From WTJH01 sp049889695 (GTDB lineage: Bacteria > Bacteroidota > Bacteroidia > Flavobacteriales > Flavobacteriaceae), in contig JBMHCX010000014.1 in assembly GCA_049889695.1 (NCBI GenBank), positions 1 to 64,000 on the forward strand: a stretch of DNA of 64,000 nt, written 5' to 3'. Under the pieces are notes generated by a model. The model was given only the letters and a program-made list of their open reading frames with translations, did not search any database and had not been told where the DNA came from. Position 1 is the first letter of the stretch; every line of letters begins with the position of its first letter. The translations under genes were made by a program, and so were the position numbers. Below are positions 55,001 through 63,200 of this stretch, piece after piece.

Positions 55001-56109
55001 GTGAAATTAACCCCATCCATAGAAATTTCCCATTGATATGATACCCCAGGGCCGCTTGTACCGCCGTCGATGATTAGGGGGAAGGGAACATCACCAGCGC
55101 ATAGGGTTTGCATTGATGTACGAGGGGTTCCGCCCAGGTTCTGAGGAGCTACCACCACTTGGAGTATATTAGATTCAACTGAGCAACTAGCCCCTGCGAG
55201 GGAGTGAAGAAGATCGCGTTTAAAAAATGTACTCGTTACCAAGGCGGATGGACTATAGCTTGCTTGATGATGGTTTAAGTCCTCCCAATTCCATCCGTCT
55301 ATAGAGCTATACCAATGATAACGTAAATCATTATCCGCTAAAGGAGTTCCTGCATATACCGCAGCAGACTCCGACAGTATTGGCGGAGGACTAGTATTGT
55401 AACAGATGAAAACTGGCGCGAAGGGATCGGGCTCTCCCTGGAAACCAATATGTCCTCCCTCCTCCACTTGATTTTCGCTTAATTGTAAGGAACTCGTTCC
55501 AACACAGCCATGACTATTATAAACATCCACACGAATAACATCCAAATGATTTAAAACAATATCTAAACTAGCCTGTGAACTGTCCTGGATTAAAATATTA
55601 TTACGATAAAACAGATAACGAGGCGCGTCGTCTGGAAGTACACCAAACTGTACCGGTTCATCCGGACAAAATACGTGACCCACTAAGTTGTCATACAAAG
55701 TAGGGCGCGGTCGGGCGAACATTTCAATTTCAATCTGTCGCCCACTATCGGAAAAATTACCACCTCCATCGGCGGTTGTCTGATCCCATACCCGAGCAAA
55801 AACAAAATCGCCGTCTTGCAGTTCGTCAGGGTCTAGCCCTGCAAAGATGAATAAGGTATTATCGTCCATACGAGGACGAAGTAAAACAGGGTCTGAATGA
55901 CCCGTTCTTATAGCGTAAAAAGCATAAGATTTAGGATCAGAAAAGATCCCCCCGCCAGTAGCGGTAAACTCTAAAAGATCACCCTCACAGACCGACAACA
56001 GATTTGCAACATCCGGTGGAACCACAGTAATTTGTGGCGTTTGTGCCTGAAGAATATAGGTATAAAGCGACAGTAATATCCAAAAGTAGGCAAATTGGGC
56101 AAGGCGCAT
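46012..56109 (-). CDS. Giant surface adhesin-like protein with type B type IX sorting domain
   Basis: 3365 residues. A signal peptide (FAYFWILLSLYTYILQAQ) ends near 23. Next come four Ig-like units of the YQWExSxDG type (near 264, 360, 465 and 563), mixed beta domains to about 1040, and eight PKD-like repeats near 1042-2035 that open with a DQxxC-like turn and carry PxxYxxxG, GLPDG and ISGxP marks. SprB-like repeats follow (LSCAGAHDGAI near 2040, then 2320 and 2427), further beta domains, a PKD domain near 3180-3262 (EEWSFGDSSP) and the CHU_C/TIGR04131-type C-terminal domain (VFTPNGDGVNDYF, to residue 3365). The design fits a SprB-like mobile adhesin of gliding cells. Start ATG at 56109. It is the last gene of the locus and is paralogous to the giant upstream. 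Confidence 0.92.
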   Translation of the reverse strand: MRLAQFAYFWILLSLYTYILQAQTPQITVVPPDVANLLSVCEGDLLEFTATGGGIFSDPKSYAFYAIRTGHSDPVLLRPRMDDNTLFIFAGLDPDELQDGDFVFARVWDQTTADGGGNFSDSGRQIEIEMFARPRPTLYDNLVGHVFCPDEPVQFGVLPDDAPRYLFYRNNILIQDSSQASLDIVLNHLDVIRVDVYNSHGCVGTSSLQLSENQVEEGGHIGFQGEPDPFAPVFICYNTSPPPILSESAAVYAGTPLADNDLRYHWYSSIDGWNWEDLNHHQASYSPSALVTSTFFKRDLLHSLAGASCSVESNILQVVVAPQNLGGTPRTSMQTLCAGDVPFPLIIDGGTSGPGVSYQWEISMDGVNFTELSSYANSERYDPPALFNSTFYRRKTSVHSDNCISYSDPIHIQVITVDPGVLDPHQSRQLCYGAMDHFLLDDAPLVPGNLGEAPTTDSYTALSYQWEFSSDQGISWNRVPEGDTKSLELSGPWTETTFYRRRVLGESNHKVCADQISENIIEIQVWPSMGTPNIDGPLELCENAVTGTLTLTAIDLALPITFQWQSSTDGVEYSNISGADSYTLDLGMLNIRQTTYFRIRLTNTQTGCVSESRAHRLEWQALHTLHQTQGPVGAQQLCPGDELDPIVFTYGGGATDLSIRGDLVGSGLVVTHDEANQTVHISGTPNSSVEIQWETQGNSCSPQRGHYSVEVSPNPVPPDAIFADDVLLEFQTDGTQITHYRVCEDDLTTQFSSEIFHVNLRSHIEFVWELLTVNAGSLDRDTGLMQWRKTPLPFTGMAQFRVAGINACGQTSAWMYFQIEVVADQIPPIPPGAVSQIFHSGNEPSCTITPDHEDTNYYVGIAPDDTSQTIVGGVHWSLAVIHAGNPSTPLPGTIDILSGVVQWNDGFWGTFNIIADPVNCEDESDPDLRQLRTVTIPEPPPTTFDIFVDRNDPDNSLPECSGTSAGRTTLFNSNLAPQFDRRWSINNVEAGWIDALSGRLHWTPDFDGHLEIRLTIHQPEECEERFSILDVFIPPIAVVTLTSEINTVHQELCAQEDLNEIRYEAIGHHETIQVLGLPDGISPNHITQNQISRIDFTGNVAQADSRIVLQIDNQLYRYQTQVANESALQIATAFHDFLQHDRTVDVEQVGSSLVLESQFIARSFMLQFSSPASTLSIQQHLLQDASSTAVISGRPTDVPGIYRYEVRARGVEDGCASSSIMGSIQILSDSRIELESGMLDQQLCNRTTLVTITFNIEHAQGVTVDPPTAENNYLDGLPSGIQLYFQNGQAVITGIPEVSINYPTTYNFVLRTLNNDRGCAETFIEGSITVLPEQTIEPLGNARQQVIQLCAGDSIRDVDFQLSSPIDSQNFSADLSQLPPGVSGVFSATSLIYSLQGNPTPTPELEVFSDYPFSLTVSSCSGVQTVTRILRVYPRPSLSLISTVSTTHQQICNSVAIEPIAYDLRGTQQFSFQIIPEAPWLSTTYDPASGEIILEGSPQLILEGPLTYSYNISAVGTLFNCSTSLSVTGTIRVLPEAELRLESDISSLDQSVCVGSSIIPIEYVMGGGIGGIAVRGLPDGVVGNVVPQIAQTEIPLGGLSTVLAGEVYGIQLDELLFEYHSQVGETAAQIARALVDLIDPHPNYSASVQGASIVITAVAPGIPLQVLPFTRQHASLNFSAPVPIQWARSYEITGSPLPITGTDQSFHYTIEARSSACGIVLYEGDIRVISNSEITQISSPKTFNQVLCDGDLILPITLRFGGGAQVVSVAGEPPGISYSIDLSQNTITFSGYTQLDNVDVQTYVITVTTVGNIGHCTETHFSFPIQILPLDQLQLISAPESAHQMLCSDDPSSQLTPIRYQYWGTSDEYIITGLPDGILHSFDPDTRIIEINGGVFGVNEPTPFTYVIQSVNSDCSTHTIAGTIQVNTHHTLELLTLPSTANQTGIDVVCRGEAIVPIQYRFGNGARDVFVTGLPPGVIPTRVGTHTLEISGTPTIAPNTNEFYDYTVTTQGDGNCHPATMHGRIEIFPEVTIDRSFIELQDVRHLSCAGAHDGAIEIPEDPDALGLRIQGGISDIAQVDRVEFQGATVALEVVYLELNDIRFSHTIIPQWAGGPPQTWAQVLQILVDQINTYEATHLGVRASFQAPSTLIFTATTAGQAFTINSHGVEQVTSLVQSQHSTITDNRTGNYQFRWSGPNGYYNSSLSITDLAAGIYTLSVFVENCEQVQAEASFELLEPDLLTVSERLCDRVIELSASGATGPYIFELYDDADTLIDSVVDPQGILFEDLLAGATYRYVVRDQNCSTAIEETIVLPLALTFDMDAVDIQHDECEQYPPQGDGYIHLGVNGSPALSGGSGIFEYQWNGPNGYTASGASIDNLAPGLYLLTARDIELGCVYQTRLEILGTTPLVILPSPASGLTSNNLKVLECSNSSEAVVEINVDGGSGAYLYQWSFNGNPVLTSTGPSISNLVPGTYSCLVTDRNARQSCTEEFSFDVVAPSPLSFYYTLIGSSTEICQQEDVYINVEILGGTAPYTLYWGDEVLRSGITESVLQIQLPAAARSEGEVNLRLADANDCSPEYTSDPIPLASFNPVEIRYDSTIIDCSRGIEGQITLRVIAGSLSDPQRTQIEVSGPDFHQFYNWQQSGGVISNLEQPGNYHVTVTSPDGCELFAETIPLISATNGGLQVSIEEISPPGCNGNLGRIQLAVQDGRPPYSIIWEIFDENSTPSWRTLPELQNRSLATGLAAGIYRVSVSDQSNPSTSADCVSSFTSENIYLYDRRSEILNFTADLNVDNCDYSEQDFTLSFRFESSNPSAINIQLNPPAGSLVRFDSNGRYRFENVPPGDYTLSIEEPTSTCPILHSFSLTAVEPLSYSGAIYFEEDICLSTSRLYVDTTLVEGGIPFEFDEMTVYEYRWDYLPASGGSQIRNFVGAEIQNPEAGEYNLYIYDANGCHLYNSLTYLLTDSPQEEFSVGGNLMLTTGEVVKVLAPSCDMPERGGQIGIAISGGLAPYSIIWEHLDSDSADPDMHWTPLVNFQNQTYLSGLDPGLYRLTIQSANPICEQTNPESAYVFWQEIIEVPESEDIILVDGPYISESLCDLNPGTLSISLYNPLDETLEFFYNGTLTNVLQTSPNELLTNFIIEIAAPEREGLVQIFNLEGCLMDEFELDIHPLGTPHFTYDSPNLQLHQEILPREAVEFTSTSSGEYQEEEWSFGDSSPIIRRERTSSVSSPVIHTYLTQGTYHVRLRIFNELGCYAEYIESISIGLGYHLLFPTVFTPNGDGVNDYFRPVLNGFDKINFFVYNSHGQLLYTEIAERSSAHDEHLLEGWDGATADASEYFIFSFTGILPDGSTVERSGTFMLLR

Positions 56110-56183
56110 GTAGGTAGAATTGGGTACTTAAAGTTACGAAAACTTTCACCAATTCACAGGCCTAAATAAGCTAAAGGGTTGGT

Positions 56184-57203
56184 TTAGTAATAATTATCGA
56201 TTTGTAGTCTTTTGTAAAGACCACGGTTGTTTCGTCGATAAATACTGAAATCAAACACAACAGAAAGTTCGAAAACACTAGGAGAATATACCTGTCCCGG
56301 AGATCGAAGAGGGAAGTTATAATTGACGCCAAAGTCAAAATTTTCCAAGGCTAAGCCCAAAGTCAGGCCGATATTATTTAATCCAAAGGCCTCCACTAAA
56401 GCGGCCTGCTGAGTAAATCCAATACTAAACTCACCCAATTGAAAATCCTGATTCAAGGACATATACATAGAATCTCCGTATTTGGAAAAGTTTCCATACA
56501 AGAAAAGAAAGGAATAGCGGGGTAGATAGCGTTGTTCGTAAGGGTTAATGTTAAACTCATATCCACCCTGTACATTGATGCGTATCGGCTTTTCAAAAGG
56601 CTCGTCCTGATTGAAAGAGGTATTGGGCTTATTCAAGTGTCTTAGGCTTAAACCTGCAATAAAATCTTCAGAATGAATTAAAAAAGAGGCCGATAAATCG
56701 AAATAATTGACGCCAGCGATTTGCGGAGCAAGAGGGTCTAAAGTTTCCGTATTGATGAACCCAGTGGTAGTATCTAGCTGATCTTCAAATATAAGATTCT
56801 GAACATTGATATTAGAACTCCCTAATCCTAAGGTAATAGAAGGTAAAAAGAAGGTCTCATTGTCGAATTGAATTTTGTAGACATAAGACATATTCACCTG
56901 TGTCGATGTGAGGCCAGTATCTCCCATGGAAAAGGAACTCACATCAAAACCTAAAGAGAAATTAAGGTTTTGGAAGGCGATAGAACCAAAAACATATTTA
57001 TTGTCTAGGGTGGTAAAATCATTGATCTTAAGAGCATTGTACATCACCCCTACCTTATTCAACTGATTGACTCCAAAATAACTGGGATTAAATTTCTGGA
57101 TAAACTTACTTTGGTTGACGACATAGTCGTCCTGCGCCTGGACGGTATAAACCGTAGCGAACAACATCAAGACCGTAATGCGCCAAAGTCGTTTGTTCAT
57201 CAT
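56184..57203 (-). CDS. PorP/SprF-family type IX secretion outer-membrane protein
   Basis: 339 residues. A signal peptide (LWRITVLMLFATVYTVQAQ) ends near 23, then an outer-membrane beta-barrel of alternating strands (QSKFIQKFNPSYFGVNQLNKVGVMYN at the start, FGVNYNFPLRSPGQVYSPSVFELSVVFDF near the end). In gliding Flavobacteriia, SprF-type proteins are needed to export the type B adhesin encoded next to them. The ATG at 57203 overlaps the stop of the upstream giant gene (ATGA), so they are translated together; a second ATG at 57200 is an alternative. The downstream giant starts 74 nt after its stop, with a TAACTTTA (one mismatch to the -7 consensus) between them. Confidence 0.92.
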   Translation of the reverse strand: MMNKRLWRITVLMLFATVYTVQAQDDYVVNQSKFIQKFNPSYFGVNQLNKVGVMYNALKINDFTTLDNKYVFGSIAFQNLNFSLGFDVSSFSMGDTGLTSTQVNMSYVYKIQFDNETFFLPSITLGLGSSNINVQNLIFEDQLDTTTGFINTETLDPLAPQIAGVNYFDLSASFLIHSEDFIAGLSLRHLNKPNTSFNQDEPFEKPIRINVQGGYEFNINPYEQRYLPRYSFLFLYGNFSKYGDSMYMSLNQDFQLGEFSIGFTQQAALVEAFGLNNIGLTLGLALENFDFGVNYNFPLRSPGQVYSPSVFELSVVFDFSIYRRNNRGLYKRLQIDNYY

Positions 57204-60200
57204 CGAATCACGATAAAGGTTCCACTGCGTTCAACAATTACATCACCGAAGAGGGTTGTTCCTACAGCTGTATAGACGTAATAAGGCGAATCGGCAGCAT
57301 TTTCTGCATCCCAACCTTCAATGACCAAAGGCTCATAGTTACTGTCGGTCTCCACTTCCTGATTTTCAGTGTAAACCACATTTCCGCGATAATCATAGAT
57401 CGTAAACTGCATGCTGCGGAAGCCACTAAAGAGCGGTTTAAAGGTATCATTAACAAGGTCGTTATTAGGTGTAAACACGTTTGGAACTAAAATATTGTAT
57501 CCTTTCCCAACAATTATAGGTTGAGTTGTTTCCTCTGTACATCCGATTTCATTAGAAATTCTCAAGGTAGCAAAGTATGTTCCAGAGATTCCATACGCAT
57601 GACGTACTGGAATAATACTGTCTCTAAGCACCGGTACACGCACAGATGGTGTATTGTCTCCGAACAACCACTCCGACTCAATAAACGGATCGGTGGAGGT
57701 ATTTTCAAAAGTAACCTCTTCACGAGCGAGGATAGTTCCAACACTTTCGTAGTTAATTGAACTATACGTAAAGTTTGGATCTCCAACCCCTAAGCTGATA
57801 GAGGTACTGATACGGCAACCTTCTGCATTAGAGATAATGAGTTCTGCGTTGGCTTGCGGCTCAGCTATCAGTAACGTATAAGTACGGTCACTGATACGGT
57901 TAATATCGTCTGTGAGGACTAATTCACCATTATAAGTAAAGGTCAGTGCCCCTTGAAGGTTGTCGTATACATCTATGATTAAACGTCCTGGCAGTTGACG
58001 ACATAAGTCTTCATCGACATACGGACCGTCAAGAATATAGAGATCTCTGTTCGGCTGCACCACGATATCCTGAATAAAGTTAAATGCATTATTGCCCTGA
58101 ATGTTGTTGTCTGAACATTCGTTGTTCAAGGAAACTATACTGATACGGTAGTTTCCGGCCTGAAGATCGGTGAGTCGGGTAGATCCTCTGTAAGCAGGGA
58201 GTGGTTCAAATCCTGGGAACTCAGCATTAGGATCGTTAAACTCCGGCAATGGATTCTCTTTATACCAATTGATCACATATGGAGGTCTTCCGCCATCGAC
58301 ACTCAAGAAGATTTGTCCGTCGTTAGCATCATCACCACAACTTGGAGGAAGCGAGAATACACGCTCACCAGTCGCCGGATCAATCAGTTCTGGACTTACT
58401 GTAAATGGTGGGTACTCATAGTCAACTTCGAATGATATAGACTCTGTTAAGTCAAAACTACAACGGCTATCGATAACTGTTAAACTCAATTGTCCCGGAC
58501 GATTCAATATAATCGTTTCACTGAAGAACTCTTGAATAGTTCCATCAAAGACACCTTCGTCATTGTAAGGTCTAAACGTCCATTCGTATTGATAGAGCAC
58601 TTCTCCGTTCGGTAAGATAAATGGTCTTCCTCCTTGAACTTGTGCGGTAACAAGTGCTTGATTATCACAAGGGCTAATATTGATCTCAGTGTCGCCCGTC
58701 CATGTAATTGGCTCGTATTCGGCTACATTGAAGATATAGATTTGCTCACAAATGGTATCTGAACTAGTTGTGCTCAACTGACCTACACGCAAGGTATACT
58801 CTCCTGGCTCTAAATTATTCACTCGGAAGAAAGAACCTCGACGGGACATCACCACCTCGGCAGCTGAAACAAAATGTCCAGGATTAGCTCTTTCATTTCC
58901 ACCATTTGAAATTCTAGTGTCACTAAAGATGGTATTCCCATCATGCGTTAGATTGATGACAAAGAAGTTACGAGCATTGGTAATATTACTGTTGATGTTG
59001 AAGGTAGCATCCGATAATACACTGACACTACAGTCGTTGGCATCCGCACCGGTGAATGGAACATCTTCAATCTCGAAATTAGTGATGTTGATTCCTTCAC
59101 TACTAATATTAATATTTCTGGTGGTAATGTTTCCAGAGGCGCATGCATTATCTACACCACGACCATCAGATAAGGTTGCTCTATAGACACCATTCGGGAC
59201 GTTTCTAAGTCTTGCTTGTCCTCTATACTGAGGTAATTCAATCCACTGTTGTACTTGTACAGTCTGAGATACCGTTGTTTGAGAAACCACACCATTGATA
59301 ACTACATTTACTACTTGTGTTTGCGTTGTAATGGCAGTTGTAGTAGAGAATTGTTCCCAGACAATGTCTAATGGTGGTACGATAGTATCATCATCTATAT
59401 CCAGTTCAATTTCACCTAAGGAAGCACCACAACCCGGCTGAGTAACATCTAAACTCGTTATCTGAAGTTGCGAAATACTGGACTCATCCTCGATGACGAT
59501 TGTTCCACTTCCAACAGGACAAGTAGCTGAGCCAGTACCCGTGTAGATGGTATAGCGATATTCTCCAGGATACTGGATGTTGAAGAGATAGGTGTTTTGT
59601 CCGTCAAATACCCTTGGTAGACCTGCAGCATCGCGTTGTTGTGAACTCATACCATAGTCTACAGGGTCTATACTCCATGGGAGGTAAGCGCTAAATTCAG
59701 TTTCTCTGTATCCAGGCAGATCAGGATCATCTACATCTCCTTCCCATACTATCAGGGCAGAACTCTCATCTTCTCCTGTAAGGATCGGATCGGCAGAAAT
59801 CTGTATAATTCCAAATGGATAGTCGTTGTTTGAACAGTCGATTGGTCGATAAACTATTGCATTAAAGTCTATTTGCTGTGGTAAGAACAATCGGTTGATT
59901 TCGATATTCCCTTCAAATGGATCACAAAGCGTATCGTAAGCGATTTCATAGTCTAATCGGATAGTACCAGAAGTACTTCCAGTATTGGCGTTAATAATAC
60001 CGATAGTTGTTTCGTCTAGGTTGTTGAAGGTAACGAAATAACGGCCATTATTGGCGACTGGACGTTCAGACAAGGCGTTATTCAAGGTGACCTCCTGTGC
60101 TCTAGCAGCATTAGGACCGGTTAATTCGAACTGAATGGTAGACCCAATCGCACCGACACATAAAGACTCTATTCTCGCTTCGCTAACTTCTCGAATACCA

Positions 60201-63200
60201 ATTGGTGAAGGTTCGCGCACTTCAAATCGATAGTAATAATCACAGGAACCACCAAAATTAATTCGAGCCTCATAGATCCCCTCTTCCACATCTGACAAGG
60301 TGGCTCCGCTACCTGCAGTACTACCCGTTAATAGGTTGGTCCAAGTGATATTATAGCCTCTTAACGATGTCGTGATCACATCCACACCTAAGGTAGCTCT
60401 ATCATCTACACATTGGAGTTCTACGAGTGAGTCAATAACAGTATTGGTAGAGGTTGTGGAAGTCGTCGTAGACGTTGTTATAGATGGACTGCTTGGGAAC
60501 CATGGTATCGGAAGAGGATTTGTCGCCGCAGAGGCTTCAATGGTGATATCTGGTTCGCCAGTCAGTGTAAAGGTTTCTCTATAATCGCATCCCAATAAAT
60601 TGTCAGTAATCACAAGGACATATACTCCTGGATATAGATTTTCTGTTGGATTAATAAAGGCTTCAGAATTAACAATACGGTTATTATCGTCTAACCATTC
60701 GTAATCGAAGTCACCAGATCCACCAGTAATCCATACCGTTGAGGAAGGGATTGTGGAAAGTGCAGCAATCGATCCCTCTGGGATATTAACGGGTTGTTCA
60801 TTACAAAGATCTGCTTGTATTAGGGCTTCAACGGCTGCTACATTTATACTAATACCAGAGGTAACACGGAAAGCAACTTCTTCATAACAACCACTAAAGG
60901 TATTTGTGCTATTTGCACTGTTTGCATCAAAAATCTGAGCGATGTAATTTCCGCCTGGCGTAAGTGCAGAGAAAGTTGTCCCTGGCGAGTAGATGTTTGG
61001 TCGAGTTTCTACAGGAATATTCACTAACTGGTTGGAAGCGTTTAAGGTTTCCCGTAATAAGCGGACTGTATAAGGCGCAGTACCACCAATAATATCCACT
61101 TTAGCCGATTCCTCACAAGTGGTTACAGTCACCGTTATAGCATCTGGTTCAGTAATCACTACAGGAGTTAATTGCGGATTAGAAGTACAACCATTGATAC
61201 TAACACTTAAATAGTATTCCCCTGGAGGAAGGTTTGTCTGACTCAATCCACTTCGCACAATAGTAGAACTAATACCATTGATTACGACATTTCCGGTCCA
61301 TGTAAACTGATAGTTAGCTGCACGGTTAGCAGTGACATTTGTAATAGTGGTAGAAGCAAGTCCTGATGTCGTATTGGTCCCCTGAGCGGTAAAGGCTAAT
61401 CCGGCGGTTAAGGATTCAAGACGGATATAATCTACAGGAGGCACGAAGCTAGTATCTAACAGTAAAGTAGCGCGAACATCTAATCCAGAACGATTAATCT
61501 GATCGACTAAATCTTGGAAGATAGAGTTGATCGACTCTGATACCCCACTTCCTGGGATATCTTCTACAACTGTATGATTAAACGCAGTTCCATTAATATC
61601 AATACTGACCACTTCCAATAGTGTAGGCGTAGCACCCGACCAGTAGACACGATCGACTTGTGCTTCGGCTAGTTGTCCTCCAGCGATTCTACGTTGGAAT
61701 TCTGTTATTGGAGAGGTAGGAATAATGATGGATCCATCATTTGCACCATTACAGCTAATATTTGTTACATCTTCATTAAGGATCACCGTCTCATTCACAG
61801 AAGGAATTGGGTGCATTTGAATATTTCCTACGGCTACAATTTCTGGAGCACAACCGTTAGCATTGACTGTTTCGATTTCGTAAGGGAATATTGTTGTTTG
61901 AGATATCGTAAAGTTTGGAATCGATATAGTAGAAATCGTCACGATATTATTCGCGTCAGGACCAAGTAAACCAATTCCTAGTTGATCTCCTGGCAGCAGC
62001 GTTGGGAAGGTTAAGCGAGCATTAATGGCTCCACCACCCAACTGATACTGGATATCCTGGATTGGATCGTTTAAACATATGGCTGCATTTCCAGTCTGTT
62101 GATCCAAACGGAGCGTCGGAGAAATTAGATTCATGGTGGAAAGCGGTACAATTTCAATGGATCCGCTTATCGTCACTGAAGAACAAATACCCGTTGTGGT
62201 GATCGCATATGGATAAATGGTTGGGGATGCCACAGCGATTCCAGCAAATCCGGTCAAGCTAATCACTTTAGTCGTCGGATTATAAGAATCGAAAATTCCT
62301 GGATTTCCACCTGTCCATGTAATAGTGTAGCTGAATGCTCCACCACCCAACTGAAGCGTTACAGTGGAGATATCCGACTGTACACAAACTTGCTGAACGA
62401 GCGGTGCACTTCCTGGCATCAGGGTAATTGTATCATTCGGAAGGATGGTTATGGAAGAGGTATAGCTTGCCTCATCACATCCATTCGGGTTATTAATCGT
62501 ATTAATGGTGTAAGAATAGACATACGGACTAGAAGTAACATTCGAGATCAAATTACCTCCAATGGATAACTGTCCTGTAATGTTATTGTAAGAGGCTGTC
62601 ATTCCGTTGACAGCTGGTGCACCGGGAGTTATCGGCGTAAAGGTTAGACTGCCAAATTCACCTCCGCCACCAATTTGGAATTCAATTGGAGGGATTGCCG
62701 TATCTCCACACTGATTCACTACAGGATTTCCAGAGGTAAGTGTCAGGCTTGAGGCAGAATTCACTTGAATTCTGGCTGTAGCTGTATCTGAAGCACACTG
62801 AGACCCAGGAGTTGTGACCGTAAAGTTATACAAGGTCGGAGAGGCTAGTAGCGTTGGAGTACCGGTCACCGTGAAGATACCCGTTACAGCTTCAGAAGCC
62901 ACAACGCGTAAGTTAGCACTGTTGTCATCTGAAATCAGACGTGTTTCAAACAAGAAACCTGCTGTATTCGCTTCAAATACAATCTGATTTGTACCACTTG
63001 TGGTATCGCTCACCAATGGATCTATAATGGCTGCTAATAAACCATCTCTAATCACTGTAGCTGTTTCACTTGCTGCAGCCGTAACATATCGATAAGAACG
63101 TCCATCTAGGATCACATAATACTCTTCGCCTGCAGGACCACCCGTACCGCTTACTTCAACAGTAATCGTCTGTGTGGTTATATTCGAGGTTGCTCCCGAT

